64,000 nt of DNA, taken from positions 1-64,000 of the forward strand of contig NZ_NIXN01000007.1 in NCBI RefSeq assembly GCF_002807055.1. The letters are read 5' to 3'. The stretch's first letter is position 1. Every line of letters begins with the position of its first letter. Shown in pieces: positions 37,398 to 45,534 of this stretch. This DNA is from Confluentibacter citreus (lineage in GTDB: Bacteria > Bacteroidota > Bacteroidia > Flavobacteriales > Flavobacteriaceae). The position numbers were made by a program, and so were the translations under genes. The notes below the pieces were generated by a model. The model was not told the DNA's origin. It worked only from the letters and a program-made list of their open reading frames with translations, and searched no databases.

Positions 37398-38219
37398 TTA
37401 TTTAAATTTCCGTTGTCTTTTAGCTTCAAAAATAAGAATTCCTGCGGCAACAGAAACATTCATGGAATCGATATCTCCTTCCATGGGAATGATGATATTT
37501 TGTGTAGCGTTTTTTAACCACTCATCACTTAATCCTGTGGCTTCCGTGCCAACAACAATGGAGGTTGGTTTGGTGAAATCTTGGGTGTCATAATGAACTG
37601 ATGCCTGCAAAGCAGCACAATAGATATCTATTTTTTTTGATTTTAGAAATGCAATAATTTCCGAAGTTGTACCAGTGCCTATTGGATTTGTAAACACACA
37701 ACCCACACTTGAACGAATGATGTTTGGATTGTATAAATCGGTTTTCGGATTGGCTATAATAACAGCATCCACACGAGCAGCGTCTGCCGTTCTCAAAAGA
37801 GCACCAATATTGCCTGGTTTTTCGGGAGCTTCGGCCACTAAAATTAATGGATTCTTAGTTTTAAATATCAGTTCACTTAAGTTATGTTCTTTACTTTTTG
37901 CTACTGCTAAAACGCCTTCCGTAGTATCGCGGTAAGCTAGTTTTTGATATACCTCTGTGGTAATTTCGATGGTGGTTGGTTGTTGAATTGTTGAATTGTT
38001 GAATCGTTTAGTTGTTAAGTTGTCTAGTTGTTCTTGACTGATTATTTCTGGATTGAACAAAATAGTTTCCAACTCGTAACCACCTTTAAGCGCAAGCATG
38101 ATTTCACGTTCACCTTCAATTAAAAATAAACCGCTTTTTTTGCGTTCGCGCGACTTGTCTTTTAGCTGTATTAACTGCTTGATGTATGGGTTTTGTATAC
38201 TACTAATTTGTTTATTCAT
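37398..38219 (-). CDS. TrmH/SpoU-family RNA 2'-O-methyltransferase
   Basis: A 273-residue SPOUT-class methyltransferase acting on tRNA or rRNA. An N-terminal substrate-binding domain (1-100) is followed by the knot domain: LVAEAPEKPGNIGALLRTADA (motif 1), VVGTEATGLSDEW (motif 2) and IPMEGDIDSMNVSVAAGILI (motif 3). The first 60 residues resemble YsgA/RlmB-like enzymes. Between residues about 62 and 82 the protein carries a linker of low complexity (TTKRFNNSTIQQPTT) encoded by a simple repeat of the kind otherwise found between genes. It overlaps the DUF3810 gene by 8 bp. Confidence 0.93.
   Translation of the reverse strand: MNKQISSIQNPYIKQLIQLKDKSRERKKSGLFLIEGEREIMLALKGGYELETILFNPEIISQEQLDNLTTKRFNNSTIQQPTTIEITTEVYQKLAYRDTTEGVLAVAKSKEHNLSELIFKTKNPLILVAEAPEKPGNIGALLRTADAARVDAVIIANPKTDLYNPNIIRSSVGCVFTNPIGTGTTSEIIAFLKSKKIDIYCAALQASVHYDTQDFTKPTSIVVGTEATGLSDEWLKNATQNIIIPMEGDIDSMNVSVAAGILIFEAKRQRKFK
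37973..38035. repeat. simple gttgaattgtt/gttgttaagttg repeat inside the methyltransferase gene
   Basis: About 60 bp made of repeated gttgaatt, gttgaatc, gtttagtt, gttaagtt and gtctagtt units. Similar strings occur in intergenic DNA at 28070-28100, 48557-48700 and 50190-50235. Here they are translated in frame as a linker. Confidence 0.65.
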
Positions 38220-39294
38220 TATAAATTAAATCAGATTCTTTTTCAAAATAATTAACCAATAGAGCCACCACATAACTGTAACTTTCCATGCCTTTTGCTT
38301 GGTTGTTGGCTTTTAAGAAATTACTATAAAACACTTTAAAAAATGGTTCTAACGGATTATCGTAAGCATCCATAAAATTACGGACTTCTTCAAAGTTACT
38401 TAAAATGCCTTTGTTTACGGTTTCTACTAAAGTATTGAATAAGGCTTCATCCCGCCTGTATATTTCATTCAAACAAAACCGGAGCGCAAAGGTATATCCT
38501 GTATATTTAAAATAGATATCATCATGATTTATCGCGGCTAAACATCCAATAAAATTAGCTTCATTTTCTGCGGCATAGCCTAATTGATGAGCGATTTCGT
38601 GCGATGTAGTTGTTGGGAATAAATAAATGGGTATCAAGGCATCTACTTGCGCTTCGTTGGTAAACGGATTTAAATAACCCGTAAAACCCATATAGGTTAA
38701 TGGATAACTAAACAACGACTTTTTAACACTTTTCGAGTGATATTCTAAATCTGGAAATACGCTTTTTAAATTTTTATAACCCAACGGAGCAAGTTCTAAA
38801 ATATCCGATTTACTATAAGGCAAGTCGATTTTAGTTGTATCATTTTTTTTGATTTCCACATACAGGGCATTCGACTTTTCAATTAATTTTGTAGTAACTA
38901 GAATCAATTGTTCCGTGGTGTAATCGGCTTCCAGATTTAGGTTTTTATGCAGTGGTAATCGGTGGTAGTTCATGCCCCATAACAAATGAAACGTCAAGTA
39001 AAATAGGGCAACTGCCGAAAACACATCGATAAACCATTGCTTTGTGTCTTGTCTTAAACGTTTTCTGTTTATATAAAACCACCTTAGCATATAAATAATG
39101 GCACAGGCATATACCAAATCTCCAAAAGAAAACGGCATCCAACCAAGCGTATATCTAAATATTTTAGAAACAAATTGATAAAAACCATTGCTGTAATACT
39201 GTTCAATAAATTCAGGATAATGAGACAACCATTTTATAATGATATACTGCGGAATGATGGACAGCGCCAGTATGGTTTTTTTGTCTTTAAGCAT
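38212..39294 (-). CDS. DUF3810 zinc-metallopeptidase-like membrane protein
   Basis: A 360-residue protein. Helices near residues 8-25, 50-70 and 90-110 anchor it in the inner membrane. A long exported or cytoplasmic domain contains the zincin motif HEIAHQLGYAAENEANFIG (about 235), with a downstream glutamate as third ligand. This matches DUF3810, a Bacteroidota family annotated as putative peptidases. The neighbouring methyltransferase start overlaps its end by 8 bp. Substrate unknown. Confidence 0.85.
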   Translation of the reverse strand: MLKDKKTILALSIIPQYIIIKWLSHYPEFIEQYYSNGFYQFVSKIFRYTLGWMPFSFGDLVYACAIIYMLRWFYINRKRLRQDTKQWFIDVFSAVALFYLTFHLLWGMNYHRLPLHKNLNLEADYTTEQLILVTTKLIEKSNALYVEIKKNDTTKIDLPYSKSDILELAPLGYKNLKSVFPDLEYHSKSVKKSLFSYPLTYMGFTGYLNPFTNEAQVDALIPIYLFPTTTSHEIAHQLGYAAENEANFIGCLAAINHDDIYFKYTGYTFALRFCLNEIYRRDEALFNTLVETVNKGILSNFEEVRNFMDAYDNPLEPFFKVFYSNFLKANNQAKGMESYSYVVALLVNYFEKESDLIYNE

Positions 39295-39338
39295 GCTTCA
39301 AAAATAAGCAAATGTTTATTAATCCTATTCAGAATAAC

Positions 39339-39346
39339 TACCTTTG
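39339..39346 (+). promoter_or_regulatory. -7 promoter box of pepD
   Basis: TACCTTTG matches the Bacteroidota TAnnTTTG box and lies 22 bp before the pepD start codon. No clear -33 TTG is at the usual spacing, so this is a partial match. Confidence 0.45.
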
Positions 39347-39367
39347 TAGAACACCATTACAAATGTT

Positions 39368-40831
39368 ATGAATTCAGAAATAAGAAACATTCAACCAAAA
39401 TCCCTTTGGAATAAATTCGCCGATTTAAATGCCATTCCTAGAGCCTCAAAAAAAGAGGCACGTGTGATTGCGTTTATGAAAGATTTTGGGAAGTCGTTGG
39501 GATTGGAAACCATAGAAGATGCCGTTGGAAATGTCATTATTAAAAAGCCGGCTACTAAAGGTATGGAAAACAGAACTACCATTGTGATGCAATCGCATTT
39601 GGATATGGTGCACCAAAAAAATAATGATACTGTTTTCGACTTTGATACACAAGGCATTGATATGTATGTGGATGGTGATTGGGTAAGAGCGAAAGGCACG
39701 ACTTTAGGAGCGGATAATGGTTTGGGCGTTGCCACGATTATGGCTATTTTGGAAAGTAAAGACATTCCGCATCCAGCTATTGAAGCTTTGTTTACCATTG
39801 ACGAGGAAACAGGCATGACAGGTGCTATGGGATTGAAAGACGGATTATTGACTGGCGAAATTTTATTGAATTTAGATACGGAGGAAGATAACGAAATAGG
39901 AGTAGGGTGTGCTGGAGGAATTGATGTCACGGCGACACGCGAGTATCAAGAAGAAGAAACACCTGAATTTAAAATCGGGTTTAAAATCACCGTGAAAGGT
40001 TTGCAAGGTGGACACTCAGGGATGCAAATCCATGAAGGTTTGGGCAATGCCAATAAAATCATAAACCGTTTGTTATTTGATGGTTTTGAGCATTTTGGGT
40101 TACGGATTTCTGAAATGGAGGGTGGGAGTTTGCGAAATGCCATTCCTAGGGAAAGTCAAGCTATTGTCGCGATTGATGCCATACATGAAGCGAGTTTTTT
40201 ATCTGAAATGGATGCTTTGGCAACCGTAATAAAAACAGAATTTAAGACGATGGAACCTTATTTAGAAATCAGTGTTTCTAAATGTGAAACTCCCAAAATG
40301 ATTATGGATTTAGGAATTCAAGAAGGTTTTACAAGGGCTTTGTACGCAGCCCAAAACGGCGTTTACAGCATGAGTGCCGATATCCCTAATTTGGTGGAAA
40401 CATCCAACAACATTGCCAAAGTGGTGATAAAAAACGGCACTATTAAAGTAGATTGCCTCACACGTTCATCGGTGGAAACGGCTAAAATGGATTTGGCAAA
40501 TTCGTTGAGAGCTTGTTTTGAATTAACAGGTTGCGACGTGACGTTTTCGGGTGATTACCCAGGATGGACACCTAATATGGATTCTCCTATTTTAAAAGTC
40601 ATGACCAAATTGTATGAAGATTTAAATGGCGAAAAACCGCATGTAGCGGCTTGCCATGCCGGATTGGAATGTGGTATTTTAGGAAAAAATTACCCGAACA
40701 TGGACATGATTAGTTTTGGACCCAACATTAAAGGTGCACACTCACCAGATGAACGTGCGCAAATATCATCGGTACAAAAATATTGGAAGTTTGTATTGGA
40801 GATTTTGAAGGGGATTCCTGAGAAGAATTGA
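39368..40831 (+). CDS. pepD: aminoacyl-histidine dipeptidase (M20 family)
   Basis: A 487-residue cytoplasmic metallodipeptidase of the PepD (Xaa-His) type, which recycles short peptides. Zinc ligands and catalytic residues are recognisable: MQSHLDMVHQ (about 76), GADNGLG (about 116), TIDEETGMTGA with the catalytic glutamate (about 148), NLDTEE, and the dimerisation domain with GLQGGHSGMQIHEG. ACHAGLECG and SFGPNIKGAHSPDE close the site near the C-terminus. Length is typical. It is a single gene transcribed opposite to DUF3810. Confidence 0.96.
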   Translation: MNSEIRNIQPKSLWNKFADLNAIPRASKKEARVIAFMKDFGKSLGLETIEDAVGNVIIKKPATKGMENRTTIVMQSHLDMVHQKNNDTVFDFDTQGIDMYVDGDWVRAKGTTLGADNGLGVATIMAILESKDIPHPAIEALFTIDEETGMTGAMGLKDGLLTGEILLNLDTEEDNEIGVGCAGGIDVTATREYQEEETPEFKIGFKITVKGLQGGHSGMQIHEGLGNANKIINRLLFDGFEHFGLRISEMEGGSLRNAIPRESQAIVAIDAIHEASFLSEMDALATVIKTEFKTMEPYLEISVSKCETPKMIMDLGIQEGFTRALYAAQNGVYSMSADIPNLVETSNNIAKVVIKNGTIKVDCLTRSSVETAKMDLANSLRACFELTGCDVTFSGDYPGWTPNMDSPILKVMTKLYEDLNGEKPHVAACHAGLECGILGKNYPNMDMISFGPNIKGAHSPDERAQISSVQKYWKFVLEILKGIPEKN

Positions 40832-40931
40832 TTTTTTTATTATGTTGACTAAAAGGCACGGCTCATGGTAGTACCTTTGATTAAAACACGTGTAATTTTT
40901 ATTTCAGACTATACTAATGATTTTACAATAA

Positions 40932-41738
40932 TCAAGTGTTTAAAGAGCCCAATATGTAGGGGTAGTAAATGGAAGGGGAAGCATACACCTCATTTTCATA
41001 ATAACTGAAAATTTTCTGAAGAGCTTCTTTTTTATTTGAAATAATAGTATTGGAGTCAATTGTAGGTCCATTTACAAGATTGATTTGTTGCTTGTCAAAT
41101 TTTGGAATCACTACTGTAATAGGAACACTTGCTAATGTTGCCAGTCTGACAGGGAGTAAAGAAGCATTGCATTTTTTACCAAAGTAAGTTACTTGACAGC
41201 AGCGAGATCTATTCTCGTTGTCTCCAATAACAACAACAAATTTTTTGGAATTCAAATGAGAGACTAACTTTCTAATTTGGGATAAACTAGCATTAGAAAC
41301 ATTTAAATGTCCAGTTCGCTTAATCCAAGGACCACCTGCAAAAACTAGTGCAAAATTGTTAGAGCGGCACCATTCGGCAAGTAATTTCGCCCATGGTGTA
41401 TGAGGAATAGCTATAATGCACCCTAATTCGGGTAAAGTAAGTTTATTGTTAACAAGTTTGATGGCTTTAGAACGAAAAGGAGTCCTAAGTGTAACAGACA
41501 ATAATCTTCTCATCATTCTTGTAAACCAAATTTTTTGAAGCATTTTTTCATATCCTTCAGGAGAATTAAAAATTATATCTGAAATTTTAGCCCACCTTCT
41601 TTTAATTAAAAATACGTGAAAAAAAGCAATCACTATGGAAAGTGTATTTAATAGTTGAATTGGTAAAAGTAAATATAGCGGTTTGGAATACTTTATAGAC
41701 TCTGCTGATTTGTCGAGTAAATAAATTTCCTTTTTCAT
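40932..41738 (-). CDS. LpxL-like acyltransferase family protein
   Basis: A 268-residue protein with one N-terminal hydrophobic helix (about 22-45), organised like the lauroyl/lysophospholipid acyltransferases. The region that should carry HxxxxD/E reads IPHTPWAKLLAEW (about residue 112), where the acidic position is lysine. The later block VVVIGDNENRSRCCQVTYFG resembles the family's substrate-binding segment. It may be a divergent enzyme in lipid A or outer-membrane lipid acylation, or an inactive relative. Flanked by pepD and a repeat; no operon partner. Confidence 0.6.
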   Translation of the reverse strand: MKKEIYLLDKSAESIKYSKPLYLLLPIQLLNTLSIVIAFFHVFLIKRRWAKISDIIFNSPEGYEKMLQKIWFTRMMRRLLSVTLRTPFRSKAIKLVNNKLTLPELGCIIAIPHTPWAKLLAEWCRSNNFALVFAGGPWIKRTGHLNVSNASLSQIRKLVSHLNSKKFVVVIGDNENRSRCCQVTYFGKKCNASLLPVRLATLASVPITVVIPKFDKQQINLVNGPTIDSNTIISNKKEALQKIFSYYENEVYASPSIYYPYILGSLNT

Positions 41739-41991
41739 CTTGGTTAGGAATTTAATTATGAAGGGATTTTAGCTATTACAAATAAGCATTATCTGTTTTA
41801 ATGTTTTTTATAAAGCATGTAATTAAAGATAATAAAATTTTGTTTACCAAAAGAATCACACAGATGATCGTGGTTTTTTTTACATGTATAAAGGTTGCTT
41901 GTTTAGGTTTGTCATCCTTTTTGATACTTTTGCTATCTATAGAGACAATTCTGATATAGTATAAGTAATATGTGATTTTTTAATATTACAC

Positions 41992-42043
41992 AACTACAAT
42001 GATATGAAATCGTTTTAATGATTTATATCAGACCTTAAACGAA
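41992..42043. repeat. dispersed hairpin repeat, copy C
   Basis: aac (41992-41994), 39 nt, then cttaaacgaa (42034-42043). The interior has gatat/aaatc pairing with gattt/atatc, a stronger hairpin than in copies A and B. The right end overlaps the last codons of the DUF2200 gene, so the repeat supplies its C-terminal residues and stop. Confidence 0.5.
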
Positions 42044-42402
42044 CCTCGCAATATCTTCTCCATCTTACGTCCTTTTGCCAATTCATCTACTAACTTATCT
42101 AAATACCTTACTTTTTGGGTTAAGGGATTTTGGATATCCTCTACGCAATAACCACAAATAACTCCGGTAATCAGTTGCGCGTTAGGGTTTATGTGAGCAC
42201 CCTGAAAAAATTGATCAAAAGTCACTTTGTCTTCAATGAGTTCTTGCAGCTTTTTTTCATCATAACCTGTCAGCCAAGTAATTACTTGGTGTAACTCGTC
42301 TTTCGTTCTGCCTTTCTTCTCAACTTTTGTTACATAATGTGGATATACTGCGGCAAAGGTCATGTTTGCTATTCGCGCATCGTGATGGCTTGTATCATTC
42401 AT
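42028..42402 (-). CDS. DUF2200 family protein
   Basis: A 124-residue cytoplasmic protein with the family hallmarks: [20 protein letters not shown] at the N-terminus, the [17 protein letters not shown]-type segment (about 40), [21 protein letters not shown] and the C-terminal [16 protein letters not shown]2200 is widespread in bacteria and has no known function. The last few codons (RGSFKV) are shared with a dispersed repeat. It is a single gene. Confidence 0.88.
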   Translation of the reverse strand: MNDTSHHDARIANMTFAAVYPHYVTKVEKKGRTKDELHQVITWLTGYDEKKLQELIEDKVTFDQFFQGAHINPNAQLITGVICGYCVEDIQNPLTQKVRYLDKLVDELAKGRKMEKILRGSFKV

Positions 42403-42456
42403 AATATTAGCATTGTTGATAAACGAATATAATTGAAATTTTTTATTGAGTCAAGT

Positions 42457-42644
42457 AAACGTCATTGCGAGGAAGTATGACGAAGCAATCTGTTTAATTT
42501 TAGTTCTACATTATGAGATTGTTTCGTTCTTCGCAATGACGTTTAGATTTAGTTCTACATTATGAGATTGTTTCGTTCTTCGCAATGACGTTTAGATTTA
42601 GTTCTACATCATGAGATTGCTTCACTGCGTTCGCAATGACGTTT
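42457..42644. repeat. cgtcattgcga repeat, copy 3, with internal 49-bp triplication
   Basis: The outer ends aaacgtcattgcga (42457-42470) and tcgcaatgacgttt (42631-42644) are perfect inverted repeats. The right arm is present three times in tandem, with unit starts at 42501, 42550 and 42599 (49-bp spacing). The first two units are nearly identical and the third diverged. The rest of the 42403-42720 gap holds only the downstream terminator. Confidence 0.9.
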
Positions 42645-42667
42645 GATTTCAAAATTTTAAACATAAA

Positions 42668-42695
42668 AAGCCACCTCATTTAAATGAGATGGCTT
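42668..42695 (-). terminator. terminator of the Mn-catalase operon
   Basis: aagccacctcattta (42668-42682) pairs with taaatgagatggctt (42681-42695), one mismatch, followed on the minus strand by TTTTTATG. It lies 26 bp after the 38-residue gene. Confidence 0.8.
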
Positions 42696-42720
42696 CAAAT
42701 ATTCAATTCTTAAAATAGGA

Positions 42721-42837
42721 TTAAAACATTCCTAATAACCACCAGATAATTACAAAAACGATGATGGTTCCTAAACAGCCTCCGCCTAATTTTTTAGCGC
42801 CATAGCCTGCTATTATTGCTTTGAAAAAATTGTTCAT
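42721..42837 (-). CDS. 38-residue glycine-rich membrane peptide
   Basis: A short frame translated by hand. It starts MNNFFKAIIAGYGAKKLGGG, then one cysteine and a hydrophobic helix TIIVFVIIWWLLGMF to the stop. The charge pattern (lysines before the helix) and the GAKKLGGGC motif make it a plausible real membrane peptide, similar to small proteins I recall from other Flavobacteriaceae. It starts 12 bp after the DUF892 stop and is followed by a terminator, which supports expression as the last gene of the catalase operon. Function unknown. Confidence 0.75.
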   Translation of the reverse strand: MNNFFKAIIAGYGAKKLGGGCLGTIIVFVIIWWLLGMF

Positions 42838-42849
42838 GCTTTATTGAAT

Positions 42850-43428
42850 TTATGCTTTTAATTCAGCTGCTTCCACATTTATAGCAGATGTAGCTACTTT
42901 TGATAGTTTCTCATCAGCCGCTTTTTCTTCATTAAGGGTCGCTTCAAGTAATTTCACGGCTTTAGCTAAATTTAATGTTTTTGCAAACTGACGAAGTGTT
43001 CCGTAAGAAGCAATTTCGTAATGTTCTACTTTTTGACCAGCCGAAATAATGCCTGCATCGCACATGGCACCTTCTTCGCAGGATTCCATGATGTCTTCAG
43101 CCTCTTTAATGAGACCTTCCATAGCATCACATTTTTTGGCACTTGCTTTTTTATCTATCGATTCAAAAACCTCTTCCAATCTGGTCACTTGGTTTTTAGT
43201 TTCTTCAAGATGACTTGTTAGCGCATCAATCAATTCTGGGGATGTTGCGTTTTTAATCATCTTTGGAATTGCTTTTGTTAATGCTTTTTCAGCCCAGTAA
43301 ATGTCTTTCAATTCATCTTCAAATAATTTCATAAGTTGAGATGATTGCATAGAACCATTAGATGATCTTTCTTTTGACTGGTTTCCGTTTTGGGACGTAG
43401 TCGTTGAATTTGATTTTTTATTTTCCAT
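42850..43428 (-). CDS. DUF892 (YciE/YciF-like) ferritin-fold protein
   Basis: A 192-residue protein. The first 30 residues are a polar, serine/asparagine-rich tail. From about 30 on is the four-helix ferritin-like DUF892 domain, starting LMKLFEDELKDIYWAEKAL. Metal-site carboxylates and histidine are visible in DELKDIYWAEKAL, TSHLEETKNQVTRLEEVFE and KVEHYEIASYGTLR. Family members such as YciE/YciF are stress proteins found next to Mn-catalase, as here (30 bp after it). A role in iron or peroxide protection is inferred from context. Confidence 0.92.
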   Translation of the reverse strand: MENKKSNSTTTSQNGNQSKERSSNGSMQSSQLMKLFEDELKDIYWAEKALTKAIPKMIKNATSPELIDALTSHLEETKNQVTRLEEVFESIDKKASAKKCDAMEGLIKEAEDIMESCEEGAMCDAGIISAGQKVEHYEIASYGTLRQFAKTLNLAKAVKLLEATLNEEKAADEKLSKVATSAINVEAAELKA

Positions 43429-43458
43429 TTTTAGTGAATTTAATGATTAAAAAAATTA

Positions 43459-44433
43459 TTATTTATTGTTTTTGTTTGAACTGGCTTCAACCGATTCTTC
43501 ATAAACTGACCAACTCATGACGCCATTTTTAGGAAGCGTGGCTTTATCTACTTCTGCTTTACGCTTCGCAGATAACGATTTGTTGTCTTTTTGAACAGAT
43601 TGTTCTGTTCGTTGTGTACCCTTAGCTTTTTCGTCTAGTAAGCCATTGGTTTCTTGAACATGTTCAAGAGGATGGTCAATAACTTCCCATTCTTCTTTCA
43701 TTTCTGGACTTTTGCCTTCATTCCAAGGGCCTTTAAAATCTTTGCCATTAGACATGTTAAAGTATTTGTTGCTAAAGCGCGGGTCACTTTGTAAAATGCC
43801 AGGAGGAAAGTTTGGTTTAATATTATCCAAAGCCGCTTGAAACATTTGAAAGTGGGCAACCTCTCTAGTCATTAAAAAACGCAATGATTCTTTTACATAC
43901 TCATCGTCTGTAAATTTCATCAAGTTTTCATATACCATTTTTGCACTGGTTTCTGCGCCAATGTTTAAACGAAGATCGGCTGTTAAATCGCCCATACCCA
44001 TAATGTAAGATGCATTCCAAGGATTGCCAACACTATCGGTAAGTGTTGGTGTACCGCCACTAACAATGAAGAAGTGAGGATCTATCATGGCATCGTGTAT
44101 GTAACTTTCTTTTGCCGTTTTGCCATCTAACATTTTGGTCAAGTCAGATTCATCCGCAGCATTTTTCAATTCACCGTTAACGCCTGTGAGTAACATTTGA
44201 ATCGTGGCACCTACAATTTCTAGGTGACTAAATTCTTCTGTGGCAATATCCATGAGCATATCATATTCGGCAGGATATGCTTTTCGGCAACCAAATGCCT
44301 GTACAAAATATTGCATAGCGGCTTTTAGTTCGCCATTGGGTCCCCCGAACTGTTCAAGGAGGAGTCTTGCAAAACGCACATCAGGTTTTGAAACCCGGGC
44401 GTTGAATTGTAATTCTTTTACGTGATGGAACAT
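43459..44433 (-). CDS. manganese catalase
   Basis: A 324-residue dimanganese catalase, a four-helix enzyme that dismutates H2O2. Ligand motifs are visible: LEQFGGPNGELKAAMQYF (about 27), MDIATEEFSHLEIVGATI (about 61-78, E-x2-H) and the later LMTREVAHFQMFQAAL (about 190, E-x2-H). The C-terminal 90 residues are a polar extension, as in other Bacteroidota members. It is the first gene of an operon with DUF892 and the 38-residue peptide; the glycine-zipper gene upstream has its own terminator. Confidence 0.95.
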   Translation of the reverse strand: MFHHVKELQFNARVSKPDVRFARLLLEQFGGPNGELKAAMQYFVQAFGCRKAYPAEYDMLMDIATEEFSHLEIVGATIQMLLTGVNGELKNAADESDLTKMLDGKTAKESYIHDAMIDPHFFIVSGGTPTLTDSVGNPWNASYIMGMGDLTADLRLNIGAETSAKMVYENLMKFTDDEYVKESLRFLMTREVAHFQMFQAALDNIKPNFPPGILQSDPRFSNKYFNMSNGKDFKGPWNEGKSPEMKEEWEVIDHPLEHVQETNGLLDEKAKGTQRTEQSVQKDNKSLSAKRKAEVDKATLPKNGVMSWSVYEESVEASSNKNNK

Positions 44434-44460
44434 AGTTTCTATATTTATCGCTTAGATTTT

Positions 44461-44491
44461 AAACGGAATGAACTGTATGGTCATTCCGTTT
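44461..44491 (-). terminator. terminator between glycine-zipper gene and Mn-catalase
   Basis: A perfect 11-bp stem, aaacggaatga (44461-44471) with tcattccgttt (44481-44491), 9-nt loop. On the minus strand it follows the glycine-zipper gene, so the catalase operon must have its own promoter between here and 44433. Confidence 0.8.
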
Positions 44492-44509
44492 TTAGTTGCA
44501 ATAGAAATT

Positions 44510-45058
44510 CTAATTGTAGATTTCTTCACCTTTATTAGTACGCCAGTTGTTTTCAAAATATCTGGCATCTTCATCATTACGAGGTTTAATCCCCATAACT
44601 ATTTGTCCTTCTTTGATTCCGGATTCATATAACTTTGCACGTGCTTCAGGAATTCCTGAGCCTACGAGTGCACCGATTATTCCACCTGTAAGACCACCTG
44701 CACCGGCTCCTGCCAGACCCGCAGCAAGAGGGCCCGCTATAACAATTCCAAGTCCTGGAATAACTAAACTAGTTCCAATGGCTGCAATAACGCCTACAAT
44801 GGCACCAACAGTACCTCCAATAGCAGAACCTTTTCCTGCACCTTCGGCAGCTTTGGTTCCTATTTCGGTGTTTTTGACATCACCCGAAAAATGTTTTTTC
44901 CGTGTCTCGTCAGACATCACTAAATTGATATCGTCTTTTGTATAACCTCTTTCTTGTAAAGTGTTATAAGCATTTTCTGTACTTTCACGGTCGCGAAACA
45001 TACCTGTAAGCATGCCTCTGTATGTTGTGTTGTTTTCGCCCATTTGATTTTCTTCCAT
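44510..45058 (-). CDS. general-stress-type protein with glycine-zipper membrane segment
   Basis: A 182-residue protein. The N-terminal 20-75 segment (GMLTGMFRDRESTENAYNTLQERGYTKDDINLVMSDE) resembles the YflT/general stress protein 17M-like domain. The middle (about 80-140) is an extremely glycine- and alanine-rich double hydrophobic segment with GAIVGVIAAIGTSLVIPG and GAGAGGLTGGIIGALVG. The C-terminus is soluble. Such proteins cluster with Mn-catalase and DUF892 genes in Bacteroidota and are linked to stress by neighbourhood. Membrane association is likely. Confidence 0.8.
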   Translation of the reverse strand: MEENQMGENNTTYRGMLTGMFRDRESTENAYNTLQERGYTKDDINLVMSDETRKKHFSGDVKNTEIGTKAAEGAGKGSAIGGTVGAIVGVIAAIGTSLVIPGLGIVIAGPLAAGLAGAGAGGLTGGIIGALVGSGIPEARAKLYESGIKEGQIVMGIKPRNDEDARYFENNWRTNKGEEIYN

Positions 45059-45534
45059 TTTGATATTTATTAAAACTGTGAATAATTAAACGGTTGATTG
45101 CTTTTTACAAAGTTGGTAAACATAAAAACGTATAGTGTTATACAATTTCGGAAAGAACTTGTATGATTTACTTATTCCCCCTTGGAAGAAAGGGAAAATA
45201 AATATGTTTAAAAAGTTATGGTGCTATGTGTTAAAGGGTTAAAATGAAATTTAAGCGATGGCCTTAGCCTAGCGCAAGGAATTTATTTGTTTTTGTTGAC
45301 AAAAGAAACAGGGTAGATTGGTGCTAAAAATATTTTTAGAATGATTATTTTATGGGTAAAACCTTTTATGTGTATTCGGAATATTTGTTTAAAATCTAGT
45401 TTAGATTGCGTTGGCATCATGATGTTTTTAACAAAACTTTAGAAGTAAAGAGGCGTCCAATACTTAGTAGACGCCCGTAAATGTTAATAGAAACAACGTA
45501 AATAGTATAATTTGTAAACATTATTACTTAATAA
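45059..45534. other. divergent intergenic region, about 475 bp
   Basis: No gene seen. It holds the promoters of the stress gene (left) and the secreted protein gene (right). One hairpin-forming pair, ggcgtc (45452-45457) with gacgcc (45470-45475), lies some 60 bp before the right-hand gene without a following T-run, so it is not a plain terminator. A TATAATTTG near 45510 is one base off the usual -7 spacing. Confidence 0.35.

Noticed and set aside
39391-39930. Long 179-codon minus-strand frame opposite pepD
   Set aside because: Shadow of pepD in the opposite strand; no domain, and pepD is clearly the real gene.
42457-42644. CRISPR-like tandem units of 49 bp
   Set aside because: Units abut directly without unique spacers, number only three, and belong to a palindromic repeat family present elsewhere; not a CRISPR array.
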